Below, in pieces: positions 8,551-17,714 of a DNA stretch of 64,000 bases. The stretch spans positions 1-64,000 of the forward strand of contig JAPOVS010000075.1 of assembly GCA_026708055.1 (NCBI GenBank), given 5' to 3'. Position 1 is the first letter of the stretch. Each line of letters begins with the position of its first letter. Made by a program: the position numbers and the translations under genes. The notes beneath the pieces are model-generated. The model was not told the DNA's origin. It worked only from the letters and a program-made list of their open reading frames with translations, and searched no databases. This stretch comes from a bacterium. GTDB taxonomy: Bacteria; Actinomycetota; Acidimicrobiia; Acidimicrobiales; CATQHL01.

Positions 8551-9018
8551 GTGCTGCAAGACCCCTGTGATGTCTTCGAAGACGATCCGACCGTTCTTGA
8601 CTCCGACGTCCTGTACCGGATGGTTCGCTACGACACCGTTCATTGGGATGGCGAGACCGCGGTGCGGGCGCGGACGAATGCGTTCCAGGATCAGCCTCCT
8701 TTACGGGCACAGCAAATGGGATACCCGGCCGTAGCGCTCTCGGTGTATCTCGGTTCGGTCCTCCAGCGCGACGGAATCGATCCGGCGAGTTTGGTGGAGG
8801 ACGGCCGCTGGCGGGGCGGATACGGAGTCGCGAGCATCACCGCAGGGCAAGCCCGCCTCGAAGGCCAGGGCGTGGCACGAGATCCACTGCCGGACAGCCC
8901 CGCCCACTGCCTCGTGTTCGCACGGTCAGGCCGCAAGAAGACGAACGGTCAGAGCAAGGCACTCGCTCGCCATTCGGTCATCGTGGTGCCGCCTCCCCGA
9001 TCAGCGAGCGCAAGGTGA
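8551..9018 (+). CDS. Unrecognised 155-residue protein (SITAGQARxxGQ, PAHCLV motifs)
   Basis: GTG 8551 begins 13 bases after the previous stop. The frame ends at 9018, 55 bases before the methyltransferase gene. Distinct motifs are VRARTNAFQDQ near residue 40, GYGVASITAGQARLEGQGVA near 90 and DPLPDSPAHCLVFARSG near 110. The acidic, His and Cys residues in the last block could be functional, but no known enzyme signature is complete. It is cytosolic by appearance. It is probably the third member of a small cassette (7135-9018) inserted between the helicase and methyltransferase. Confidence 0.6.
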   Translation: MLQDPCDVFEDDPTVLDSDVLYRMVRYDTVHWDGETAVRARTNAFQDQPPLRAQQMGYPAVALSVYLGSVLQRDGIDPASLVEDGRWRGGYGVASITAGQARLEGQGVARDPLPDSPAHCLVFARSGRKKTNGQSKALARHSVIVVPPPRSASAR

Positions 9019-9073
9019 CTCGGCGCGCTTGCCGTGTGAGCAGGCGGAAAGGCCGAGACGACGGAGCCGTCTC

Positions 9074-11815
9074 ATGACCACACGGATGATCGAACGATGG
9101 TTCCCCTGCGGCGAGGTGTCTTATCAGTGCGCTGGAAGGGGCTGGGGTAGCGGGTTCGCCGAGAAGAGCCTGTTCACCTGGTTCGCGTCGCGCCCGCTGG
9201 CTCAGGCGAAAGCGGCCGTCGTGTGCTCGCTGCTGCCCTGGCCCGACGACGAGCACAAGGACGAGCAGGAGCGTCTGAAGCGCCTGGTTCGCGGAGCGAT
9301 GCAGGGCTACGACGCCAGCAACAGCGAGCTGCGCAAGGAGCTGGCGAAGCACTACCCGGACGGTGCCAGTATGTGTGATCCGTTCTCGGGACGGGCCATG
9401 ATCCCCCTTGAAGCCGCCCGGCTCGGCGTGCGGTCGTGGGGCATCGACTACTCGCCGGTGGCGACCCTCGCGGGCAAGCTGCTGGCCGAGTATCCGCTGC
9501 GCGACTGGGACTGCGAGCCCGGCCTGCCCTTTGACGGCTACCCAGACCACGAAGCTCGACATTTCACCGAGCCGCGGCTGCTTCGCGACGTGCGCTTCGT
9601 GCTCGACCTAGTGGGGCAGCGCTACGAGGACGCGATGGGCGAGTTCTACCCGGTCGTGAACGGCAAACGCCCTTGGGGTTACGTGTGGGCGGTCACGCTG
9701 CCCTGCACCAACTGCGGCAACCGGTTCCCGCTCACCGGCAGCCTCGAACTTCGCAGACCCAGACCCGCCAAGGCCGGCAGACACCCAAAGCCCGCCGATC
9801 CAGGCCAGTCCTATCGGATCGTCGCAGATGCGTCAACGGGTCGGTTCCACACCGAGGTTCACGACGGGCCGCCTGAGGGCGCGCCGACGCTTGTCAAGAC
9901 CCCCGGCCGCAGGGGCAAGACCGGCGTTTGCTGCTTCTGCTCCAACCCTCATCCCCTCGACACCCTCAAGCGGATGATGCGCGACGGCCTGAAGGACGAC
10001 GCCATGCTCGCGGTCGCCGACTGCGACGACTCCGTCGGCAAGGGCTACCGGGCGCCAGCAGCGGCCGATCTCGACGCCATTGTGCCGGTAGCGGCTGCGT
10101 TGGCAACAGAACCTCCCTTCGGACGCGGTTTGCCCGCAGTCCCGACCGAGCGACTCGATCCCGGCCTGTCGGCGTTCATCGGCCCGGCCGGTTACGGCTA
10201 CCGATCCTGGGGCGAGTTGTGCAACGCCCGCCAGACGCTCGGGTTCGTGCGGTTGGCCCGCATCATCGACGGCCTGCACGGGGAGCTAGTGGCGGGAGGA
10301 GCAAGCATCGAGTACGCCGCGGCGCTCGCCAGCTATGGGAGCTCCAATCTCGCAAGGCGCATGAAATACAGCAGTCGGAGCGCGACACTTCAGATACCGG
10401 AGCAAGCAGTTGGCCATATTTTCTTCAATGACTCTGGGATTTCGCACAGCTTCGACTATTTCGAGACTGGCTGCGGGAAGGGTCCTGGTACGTGGGCTTC
10501 CTTCGCCACGCAGACGGTTCGCTACATGGGGAGACAGGTCGCGCGAAACGCAGGACGTAGCGCCACGATCCAGCGCGGCACAGCAACCGAGTTGCCGCTG
10601 CCGGACGGCTCTCTTGATGCGGTGATGACCGACCCGCCCTACGACGCCATGATCAACTACTGCGACTCGTCGGACTTGATGTATGTCTGGCTGAAGCGGG
10701 CACTGCGGTCAGCGCATCCCTGGTTCGGGGCCACGACCGATCCTCACGGCCTGCAGGAGAAGACCGAGGAGGCGGTCATCAGGTTCGGCTCGGTCGGAGA
10801 CGACCACCGCAGCGAGGCCAACTACCGGTCGTGCATTACCAAGGCATTCGAGCAGGCGCGCCGAAAGGTCACTGCTGACGGGGTGGTGACCATCGTGTTC
10901 GGCCACGGCGACCCCGACGCATGGGCGAGGGTGCTGACAGCGGTCTCCGACGCGGGCCTGGTGCTTACGGGGTCGTGGCCGTGCAGCACCGAGAAGGGAG
11001 GCAAGCAGACCGGCGAGTACATCGACAACACGATCGTGATGGCTTGCCGCGCCGGTGCCGCGGACCGCCCTGTGGGCGATGTGCGATACGTGGACGACGC
11101 GGTGCGGGCGGAGATCGCGAATCGTGTGCCGGCATGGACCGCAGACGGGCTGGCCGACTCGGACCAGCGGATGGCGGCGATTGCCCCGGCGATGGAGGTT
11201 GTGGGCCGCTACTGCGAGGTACGCGACTTCACGGGCGCCCCGGTGCCGATACAGCACTTCCTGGGGTTGGCGCACAAGGCCGTGGAGGAGGCCGCCGATG
11301 TGCGCATTGACAAGTTCCGTCTCGCCGACTTCGATGAGCGCACCCGCTTCGCGCTGTCTTGGGCGCGCCAGCACGGCAGGCGGGTGGCAGCGGGCTCCGA
11401 GGCGCGGTGGCAGCGGCTGTCATACGACATGACCGAGAAGGATGTGGGCGGCATCATCCAAAAGGTCAAGGGCGGGCCGAGGCTGGCCTTCGGGGATGAG
11501 ATCGCCGACAAGCTTGACCTGCATGCCAACAGCGCCGTCGTAGACATCGCGCTAGCGGTAGCAGCCGAGGGCCGCGCCCTGGCGGAGATCGCCGAGGCGT
11601 TGCATGCGCTGGACCGCGAGAACGACGAGATGCTGTGGGCGGCGATGGCGGCACTGGCCCGCGCCGTCGGCGAAGGCGACCGCGACGGGCAGACCTGGAC
11701 GTGGGTGGTGCGGCAACGAAACCTCATCTGTGACCGTGCGCTGCGCGCCCGCGACGCGCAGGAGCGAGAACGGGAGCGCATGACCTCAGAGGCGGCGCAA
11801 GGCACGATCTTCTAG
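9074..11815 (+). CDS. DUF1156-domain DNA methyltransferase (adenine-specific type)
   Basis: A 913-residue protein. The N-terminal IERWFPCGEVS segment is the DUF1156 hallmark. The SAM-binding motif DPFSGRAMIPLEAA is at 102-115, and DPPY at 520-523 is the catalytic motif of amino-methyltransferases. Between them lie paired cysteines (CTNC at 212-215 and CCFC at 286-289) that suggest a Zn ribbon. This matches the COG1743 family of Zn-ribbon adenine-specific methylases. It probably marks self DNA. ATG 9074 is chosen over the earlier in-frame codons because GGAG lies seven bases upstream. The stretch at about 10360-10500 is noticeably AT-richer than its surroundings. It lies before DPPY and may be a swapped recognition segment. 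Confidence 0.88.
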   Translation: MTTRMIERWFPCGEVSYQCAGRGWGSGFAEKSLFTWFASRPLAQAKAAVVCSLLPWPDDEHKDEQERLKRLVRGAMQGYDASNSELRKELAKHYPDGASMCDPFSGRAMIPLEAARLGVRSWGIDYSPVATLAGKLLAEYPLRDWDCEPGLPFDGYPDHEARHFTEPRLLRDVRFVLDLVGQRYEDAMGEFYPVVNGKRPWGYVWAVTLPCTNCGNRFPLTGSLELRRPRPAKAGRHPKPADPGQSYRIVADASTGRFHTEVHDGPPEGAPTLVKTPGRRGKTGVCCFCSNPHPLDTLKRMMRDGLKDDAMLAVADCDDSVGKGYRAPAAADLDAIVPVAAALATEPPFGRGLPAVPTERLDPGLSAFIGPAGYGYRSWGELCNARQTLGFVRLARIIDGLHGELVAGGASIEYAAALASYGSSNLARRMKYSSRSATLQIPEQAVGHIFFNDSGISHSFDYFETGCGKGPGTWASFATQTVRYMGRQVARNAGRSATIQRGTATELPLPDGSLDAVMTDPPYDAMINYCDSSDLMYVWLKRALRSAHPWFGATTDPHGLQEKTEEAVIRFGSVGDDHRSEANYRSCITKAFEQARRKVTADGVVTIVFGHGDPDAWARVLTAVSDAGLVLTGSWPCSTEKGGKQTGEYIDNTIVMACRAGAADRPVGDVRYVDDAVRAEIANRVPAWTADGLADSDQRMAAIAPAMEVVGRYCEVRDFTGAPVPIQHFLGLAHKAVEEAADVRIDKFRLADFDERTRFALSWARQHGRRVAAGSEARWQRLSYDMTEKDVGGIIQKVKGGPRLAFGDEIADKLDLHANSAVVDIALAVAAEGRALAEIAEALHALDRENDEMLWAAMAALARAVGEGDRDGQTWTWVVRQRNLICDRALRARDAQERERERMTSEAAQGTIF

Positions 11816-11833
11816 CAGAGAGAGGACGAGTCC

Positions 11834-14791
11834 ATGTCCAGCACAAGCGCGCCGTGGTGGGAAGTCATCGCACTACGCGACGAGGTCACAGCCAGCGACG
11901 GCGCAATCGACGATGTGCAGATGTCGCTTCACGACGCCGTGTTCGGCAGGCAGGGAGTCGGTGCGGGGCGCACCCCTTACGCCGACGCCAGCTACTACGG
12001 CGACATAACCCATCCGACGGGGAACCTTGTGGAATTGATGGCGCGTGTCGCGGTGCGCCTCGGAGTGCCGGGCTCGACTCGGACGAGCGCCATGTGGCGG
12101 CTGAACCAGGCGATGGGCGGCGGCAAGTCGCACGGTCTCATCGGCTTATGGCATCTCGCCGCGCACCCCGAGACGCTGGCTCTCTGCGACCTCGGCAGGA
12201 AGGTGATGTCGTCTGCGGAGGACATCGCCGGGCGGGGACAGGTGCGCGCCGACCTCGGCAACCCGATTTGCGTTGTTCTGGACTGCGACAACACCACCGC
12301 CGCCGAGGAAGACTTTGGACCGGCCAACCGGCTCGGGGAGCGGTTCCTGTGGCGTCTCTTCGACAAAGACGGACACCGCTACGACAAGTTCAAGGCGCAC
12401 ATCACCAGCAAGGCCAAGATGGCCGAGGCGCTGAGCAGCGTCGACCGACCCGTGCTGGTGTTGATCGACGAGATCATGGACTACGTCAGGGTCACCGCGG
12501 CCGCAAACCCCGACGGCGCGGTGCTGGACATGGCCTTCCTGAGGGTGCTGCTCGATGTGGTCAACGATGTGCCCAACTGCGTCGCGGTGGTGGTGATGAT
12601 CGCCTCGGACAAAGACGACATGGCCATGAACCGCGAGGGCGAGAAGCACCGCGCCGAGATGGAGGCCCTGCTGACCCGCAACGCTCGCACCACCTCTGTC
12701 ACCGGTGGAGGCGACTTCGCGGAGATAATCCGACGCCGCCTGTTCGCCACCCGAGCGCCGGTGGACGCCGCGCGCGCCACAGCGGAACGGTTCCTCACTG
12801 GCATGAGCGCCTCATGGCAGGCCAAGGTGATCAAGAAGCTCCGCGGCTACAGCGACTCGGAGTTCCGCCGGCGCGTCGAGCGCTGCTACCCGTTCCACCC
12901 CGACCTCATGGCGCTGGCCGAGGACGAATGGGCACAGCACGCCGGGTTCCAGCGGGTGCGTTCCATCATCAGGGTCTTCGCATCCGCGGCGCACGAGCAG
13001 GCGAGCCGTGCCACCGCGGGCGAGTGGGCACCCGAACTCATCGACACCGGTGACCTGCCGTTGCAGTCCAACCTGCTGCGGGAGTCGCTGCTCAGCTCGG
13101 GCCTTGTCGCCGACGACAAGACCCAGGCGAACCTGCGCGAGGTCGCCAGCGTGGACATCATCGACCCGCACAACCCCGAGCGGGGAGCGGCCCGCCGCCT
13201 CGACACAGTCCGGGACGAAAGTTGGACGCTGCACAACCCAAGGCCAGCTGAGCGTATGGCCACCGCGCTGTTCCTTCGGTCGCTCTGCCCCCGCGCCAAC
13301 GGCGCGCGCGGTGCCGCCGAGCCGGAGCTGCTAGCCGCTTCGTTCGTTCCTGGAGGCAGCTACGGTCCCGGTGATGCCGAGGCAGTAGCCACTCAGCTTC
13401 TTGAGACCGACGACGGTCTGGCGTCGGTTGACGTGCTGCCCGGCCGCGGCGGCGCTGCGAGGCGGTGGGTGTTCGAGACACGCAAGACCCTCGCGATGCT
13501 CACCCGCGCCGAGAAGAAGACTGTAAGCGAAGCCGACCGCGATGCGGCAGTCACCGAGCGAGCCTTCGAAATCGCCGCCTCGGGGCCCTTCGACAAGATC
13601 GTGACGGTGGCTGGCGGCGCGATCCAAGCCGACGAAGTCACCACAGAAGACTGCCGCGGGGTGCTCGAGCAGGCAGGCGTTGACGACAAGCATCAGACCA
13701 GGCTAGTGGTGCTCGACTCCCGCTGGTTCTCCCTGTTCAACGGCAACGACTCCGCCACCCGCGAGTCTCTGCAGTCAGCGATGGGCGTCGGCCCAGATCC
13801 GATGAGCGTTCAATGGGCATCATCAGCGGTTTTCGCGTGCTCCCACACCGCGGTGCGGCAACAGGCCCGAGGCCTTGCAGCCGAATGGCTGGCCCGTGAA
13901 CGAGTCGCCTCGCTTCCCGCGGTTCAAGCCGACGACGACATGGGAAAGCGGGCACGCGAAGAAGCCGATGAAGCCAAGAAGCGCCTCGACAAGATGGTGC
14001 GCCAGTGCTATAAGCACATCGTCTATCTCGCCCCAAAGGGCGAACATCAACGCGACATTGCCTTCCTGCGGCTCCGCAAGGACACCCAGAGCGCCCTCAG
14101 CGGGGCAGACGTCTGGGGCGAACTGCGCGAAGAGCGCAAGGCGTTCCGCGAAGGCGAGTTCGACCGCGGTGTGCTGCTGCACAACTTCAAAGACAACGAC
14201 TACGGCCGACCATTGTCAGAGATGCGCGACAGCTTCTGGTCGAGCCCCCACAAGCCGCTACTGTTCTCCGGAGCCGGCGAACTGCGCGACGCCCTCTTCG
14301 ACGCCATCAAGAGCGGAGACTTGGAACTCATCGGACCGAGCGGCGAGCTCCATGAGGTCCACACCGGCGGCGACATCAACCTCTCGTCGTACAGCATCAG
14401 AATCCACAGGGCCACCTGCCCCGCCTGCGGCAAGCCCTCACGAGAATGCGAGGGTCATCCCACCTGCCAGGAATGCCAACGGCCCGTAGACGCCTGTATC
14501 TGCGTCGAGCCCGGGCCAGAGCCGAAACCCCCACCTTTAGCGGCCCCGACGGCCCCGGCCAAGAGGCACTGGCAGATCACCCTCAACATCAATACCGCGC
14601 TCCACCCCGACGCCGCCTCCGAAGAGTTCGTCCATCTCCTGCGCGAACTCACCAACCGCATCGACGACGGCATCGTCGAACACATCACCCAGACGACCAT
14701 GGTCACCATCACCGGCGAACAAGCCGACGCCGATAGGCTCGAAGCCCTCGCCAAAGAAGCCGGAACCAGTGTAAACGTCACCCCCATATGA
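11834..14791 (+). CDS. DUF499-domain ATPase (defence)
   Basis: A 985-residue AAA+ ATPase of the DUF499/COG1483 type. It has a Walker A-like NQAMGGGKSHGL at about 91-102 and a Walker B LVLIDEIMDYV with D212-E213. A helical middle region follows. A C-terminal cysteine cluster at about 862-890 (CPAC, CQEC, CIC) suggests a Zn ribbon. The final 70 residues form a separate alpha/beta domain. It starts 18 bases after the DUF1156 gene with a GAGAGAGGAC ribosome-binding region. DUF499 and DUF1156 proteins are known as co-occurring components of predicted phage-defence arrays, so this is the expected partner, probably an NTP-driven DNA-binding machine. Confidence 0.88.
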   Translation: MSSTSAPWWEVIALRDEVTASDGAIDDVQMSLHDAVFGRQGVGAGRTPYADASYYGDITHPTGNLVELMARVAVRLGVPGSTRTSAMWRLNQAMGGGKSHGLIGLWHLAAHPETLALCDLGRKVMSSAEDIAGRGQVRADLGNPICVVLDCDNTTAAEEDFGPANRLGERFLWRLFDKDGHRYDKFKAHITSKAKMAEALSSVDRPVLVLIDEIMDYVRVTAAANPDGAVLDMAFLRVLLDVVNDVPNCVAVVVMIASDKDDMAMNREGEKHRAEMEALLTRNARTTSVTGGGDFAEIIRRRLFATRAPVDAARATAERFLTGMSASWQAKVIKKLRGYSDSEFRRRVERCYPFHPDLMALAEDEWAQHAGFQRVRSIIRVFASAAHEQASRATAGEWAPELIDTGDLPLQSNLLRESLLSSGLVADDKTQANLREVASVDIIDPHNPERGAARRLDTVRDESWTLHNPRPAERMATALFLRSLCPRANGARGAAEPELLAASFVPGGSYGPGDAEAVATQLLETDDGLASVDVLPGRGGAARRWVFETRKTLAMLTRAEKKTVSEADRDAAVTERAFEIAASGPFDKIVTVAGGAIQADEVTTEDCRGVLEQAGVDDKHQTRLVVLDSRWFSLFNGNDSATRESLQSAMGVGPDPMSVQWASSAVFACSHTAVRQQARGLAAEWLARERVASLPAVQADDDMGKRAREEADEAKKRLDKMVRQCYKHIVYLAPKGEHQRDIAFLRLRKDTQSALSGADVWGELREERKAFREGEFDRGVLLHNFKDNDYGRPLSEMRDSFWSSPHKPLLFSGAGELRDALFDAIKSGDLELIGPSGELHEVHTGGDINLSSYSIRIHRATCPACGKPSRECEGHPTCQECQRPVDACICVEPGPEPKPPPLAAPTAPAKRHWQITLNINTALHPDAASEEFVHLLRELTNRIDDGIVEHITQTTMVTITGEQADADRLEALAKEAGTSVNVTPI

Positions 14792-14798
14792 GGCGCAG

Positions 14799-15650
14799 AT
14801 GACTCCAAGGCCGCCTTGGTCGCGGCGAAAGAACCCTGAGAGTCTGGAGAGATTCTTCGCTCTGCGAGCGGGAATACCTAATGGGCTACTGAACTCCCTG
14901 CTGGACTTTGTGGCGCAATATTTTACAATCGATTATTCCGTAAGGATTGAACGCACAGAGCACCTGGCACGCTTGACTGAGCGCACGCTTCCACGAGACT
15001 GTTCGAGTCTATTGAACTTGTTCTGCCAGGACGAGGAACTCCTTCTGGACGCGATCGATCATGCGCTACGCTATCCCGACGTGCGGCAACGGGATACCTA
15101 CATCGAGCACAACCCCCACGATTCAGCGCGAACGCTGAAGTCTCACTTGGCCGATGCCCGCAGTGTCTACGATGTGTTTCACATCAAGGACCTTGAATAC
15201 GAACTCGGTTACCGTCAGCCGTCAGAAATCACAACCCTAATCGAGGATGTTGTATCCAGTCGCACAAGAGCGGCTGAACACCTGCAGCGAGCTTGGTCAC
15301 TGGCCTTCTCACGCGACCCCGAACTTAACTCTGCATGTGTGGAGGCCGCAAAAGCTATCGAAGCAGCTGCCAGAGACACAATTGAACCAAACAATTCGAG
15401 AGCGACTCTTGGCACAATGATTGCGGCAATGAAAGCCAAGCCCATGAAATGGACCACAGATCTGACCTCCCCAGACCTCGATGGGATAGAAATAGTCATC
15501 AACCTGATGACTACAGTCTGGAAGGGCCATCTCCGACACGGAAACCCCAATGAACCGCTTGACGTAACAGGACAACGATGCGAGATGATCGTTCATACGG
15601 CGGCACTCCTCGTCCACTGGTTCTCGTCGGGGCGAGTGAAGCAGGCGTGA
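14799..15650 (+). CDS. Abi/HEPN-like protein, putative effector of the defence operon
   Basis: A 283-residue protein starting seven bases after the DUF499 stop, so it belongs to the operon. The C-terminal 120 residues (AWSLAFSRDPELNSAC, then GHLRHGNPNEPLDVTG and a helical tail) resemble abortive-infection C-terminal/HEPN domains, helical bundles that often act as ribonucleases or toxin modules. The RHG/N cluster is where HEPN RNases carry their Arg/His residues. No membrane segment is seen. The codon use is clearly AT-richer than in the adjoining genes (many AAT, GAT, ATA and ACA codons), which points to separate recent acquisition. The domain call rests on pattern only. Confidence 0.6.
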   Translation: MTPRPPWSRRKNPESLERFFALRAGIPNGLLNSLLDFVAQYFTIDYSVRIERTEHLARLTERTLPRDCSSLLNLFCQDEELLLDAIDHALRYPDVRQRDTYIEHNPHDSARTLKSHLADARSVYDVFHIKDLEYELGYRQPSEITTLIEDVVSSRTRAAEHLQRAWSLAFSRDPELNSACVEAAKAIEAAARDTIEPNNSRATLGTMIAAMKAKPMKWTTDLTSPDLDGIEIVINLMTTVWKGHLRHGNPNEPLDVTGQRCEMIVHTAALLVHWFSSGRVKQA

Positions 15651-15846
15651 AACCGGAGCTTCGGTTCTCAGCGATGAGTGATTCCGGCGAGAGGCACCCC
15701 GTTGGATGAGCTTCCGGGCGATGCTGTTGGCAATAGACGGTTGGCAATTCTCTACCAACACGCTCGGTTCACCCCTCCAGAGCGGACTACGTCAGCCCAA
15801 GAGATCATCCTCTCCAGAGTGCTCCCACGGCTCTGGGGACGGCCGG

Positions 15847-16857
15847 TCAGCCCCAAGGGGCGGGGATGGGCAGGTCGGTGACCGACAGCAGGCCCGGGCG
15901 CGCGGCCACGACGTGGGGGATGAGGTTGACCAGCACGGCCATCGTGGTGGCCTGGGGGTTGAAGCCGGGGCGGACGACGGCGTGCAGGTTCGGGTCGCCG
16001 ATGACATTGTAGGAGTCCTCGGGGGCCAGGCCGATGGAGGCCAAGTCGACGTGGCCGAGGAACGTGGCCTGGAACCACGGCTCGTCGCCGTCGACGGTGT
16101 AGCCCGAGGTGACCTGCTTGAATCCCGCGGACTGGCCCGGGGCGATCGGCACGGCCACGGTGTCGATGGCTTCGGTCGCCGGGATCGGATCGATCGTCTC
16201 ACCGAAGCGATCCACGCTGGTGTCGAAGCGCCGGGCGAAGGTACGCATGGTGTGCGGGTAGCCGATGTGGCCGTAGATGCGCCCGGCCGCCACGCCGGCG
16301 GCGTGCTCGTCGGGGTCGAAGCCGAGCCCGAGGCGCCGCTGCACCGTGTGGCTGAAGCCCGACAGGTCCACCACCCGGCGCACCTCGATACGGTCCACGC
16401 GGCAGGCCGCGCCAGTCAGCGCCAAGCCCAGCACTTCGTAGATGTAGCCGGGGTTGGCCCCGGCGCCTATGACGGTGACGCCGGCCGCGCGGGCTCTGGC
16501 GTCGATGTCGGCGGAGAAGTCGGGATCGATCGCCCAGGCGTAGCCCATCTCCTCGGCGGTGCACATGACGTTCAGCCCGGCGTCCACCCCGGCGGCGATC
16601 TCGTCGGCGACCTCGGCGACGAACGAGGTCGTGGCGATGAGCAGCACGTCGGCGGGCACCGCCAGCGCCGTCTCCCGATCGGTCACGGTCACGCCGATCG
16701 GCTCCCCGGTCGCCAACTCGCCGATGTCGGATCCCACCAGGGCGGGATTGCGGCTGCAGGCCGCCACCACGTCCCCGCCATGCCGGCCGAGGACCAGCCG
16801 GGCGACGTTCCGCCCCACGCCGCCGACGCCGCACAACACGAGTCGGATCTCACTCAT
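15847..16857 (-). CDS. DapB/diaminopentanoate-dehydrogenase-like NAD(P)-dependent oxidoreductase
   Basis: A 337-residue protein with an N-terminal Rossmann fold (LVLCGVGGVGRNVARL) and the general layout of dihydrodipicolinate reductase relatives. Instead of the canonical DapB catalytic signature it carries GAGANPGYIYEVL near residue 130, as seen in 2,4-diaminopentanoate dehydrogenase-like proteins. It is therefore probably a catabolic amino-acid or opine-like dehydrogenase, not lysine biosynthesis. ATG 16857 has a GAGGT ribosome-binding site upstream, and the frame beyond it is not used. It stands alone on the minus strand, convergent with the defence operon. Confidence 0.75.
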   Translation of the reverse strand: MSEIRLVLCGVGGVGRNVARLVLGRHGGDVVAACSRNPALVGSDIGELATGEPIGVTVTDRETALAVPADVLLIATTSFVAEVADEIAAGVDAGLNVMCTAEEMGYAWAIDPDFSADIDARARAAGVTVIGAGANPGYIYEVLGLALTGAACRVDRIEVRRVVDLSGFSHTVQRRLGLGFDPDEHAAGVAAGRIYGHIGYPHTMRTFARRFDTSVDRFGETIDPIPATEAIDTVAVPIAPGQSAGFKQVTSGYTVDGDEPWFQATFLGHVDLASIGLAPEDSYNVIGDPNLHAVVRPGFNPQATTMAVLVNLIPHVVAARPGLLSVTDLPIPAPWG

Positions 16858-17036
16858 CGCGCACCTCGCAACCACTCCGGGCAGGGAGTCGCCGCTACAG
16901 CTGCAGCGAACCCGGCACCATGTCCCGACCGCGTCCCCGCGACACTAACCCCGCCGCGATGAGGCGTCGACGAAACACCCTGCCCCGAGCCGCCGGTCGG
17001 GAGCTGAGTGCCGGGCTCAGCGACCGACTCTCCCGC

Positions 17037-17714
17037 TCAGTGTCCCTCGACCAGTTCCAGGAAGTCCTCGCAGGAGAGCACAGGTATGTCGTACTCGCGG
17101 GCCTTGCGGGCCTTGGTCGACTGCGAGAGCGGGTCGGCAGCGACAAGGAGAGCGCACTTGCGGGTCACGCCAGCGACCGGCACCAGCCCGGCAGCGGAGG
17201 CGGCGCCCTCGAGCGCATCCCGCGCGATCACCCTGCCGTCGATTCTGCCAGTGCCGGTGAAGCAGACGCGCTGTCCGGGCACGAGCCCACGACGGGCGGA
17301 CCGGTTGTCGGGAGACTCAGATCCTCGAACGCAAGATCGAGCGAACGGGCGACTCTTCTCGCCAGGTCGGCCTCAGTCGAAGGCCGCTCCGATCCGCTCG
17401 AACTCACCTCTCAGCATCCTGAGATCGAAGTGAATGTTGTGGGCCACGATGACCGAGCCGTTCAGCCGCGCTGCGATATCCCGTGCCAGATCCGCGAACC
17501 GCGGCGCCGCCTGCAGCATGGCCGGAGTGATCCCGTGGACATGCACTGGTCCGGGATCCCGACCGGGCTGCACGAGCGTGTCGAACTCGTCCACCACCTC
17601 ACCGGCGACGACGGTCAGAAGAGCGATCTCGACGATCCTGTCCGACCGGGCGAAGCCGGTGGTCTCGGTGTCGAGAACGGCGAAACGCTCCATCCGGGCA
17701 CCCGGTTTGATCAT
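17037..17714 (-). pseudogene. Broken DnaQ-like 3'-5' exonuclease with BRCT domain
   Basis: The first part (17714-17373) encodes MIKPGARMERFAVLDTETTG with ExoI motif DTET and ExoII motif HNIHFDLRML, then ends at an in-frame TGA. The expected ExoIII motif (His, then Asp four or five residues on) is absent. After the stop, and 30 codons later in the same frame, a BRCT domain follows (GQRVCFTGTGRIDGRVIARD through LSCEDFLELVEGH). Between them the +1-shifted frame reads coding-like (TEADLARRVARSLDLAFEDL). This pattern suggests an internal deletion plus frameshift in a longer exonuclease-BRCT protein. Its ATG overlaps the ion-channel stop by four bases. The BRCT part could still be translated alone from GTG 17282. 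Confidence 0.7.

Noticed and set aside
15649-15666. Hairpin AACCG...CGGTT after the HEPN-like gene as a terminator
   Set aside because: The stem is only five or six pairs and is followed by only two or three T bases; too weak to annotate.
15706-16962. 418-residue plus-strand frame opposite the DapB-like gene
   Set aside because: The translation is Gly/Arg/Val-rich with no motif; the minus-strand gene has a Rossmann fold and a ribosome-binding site.
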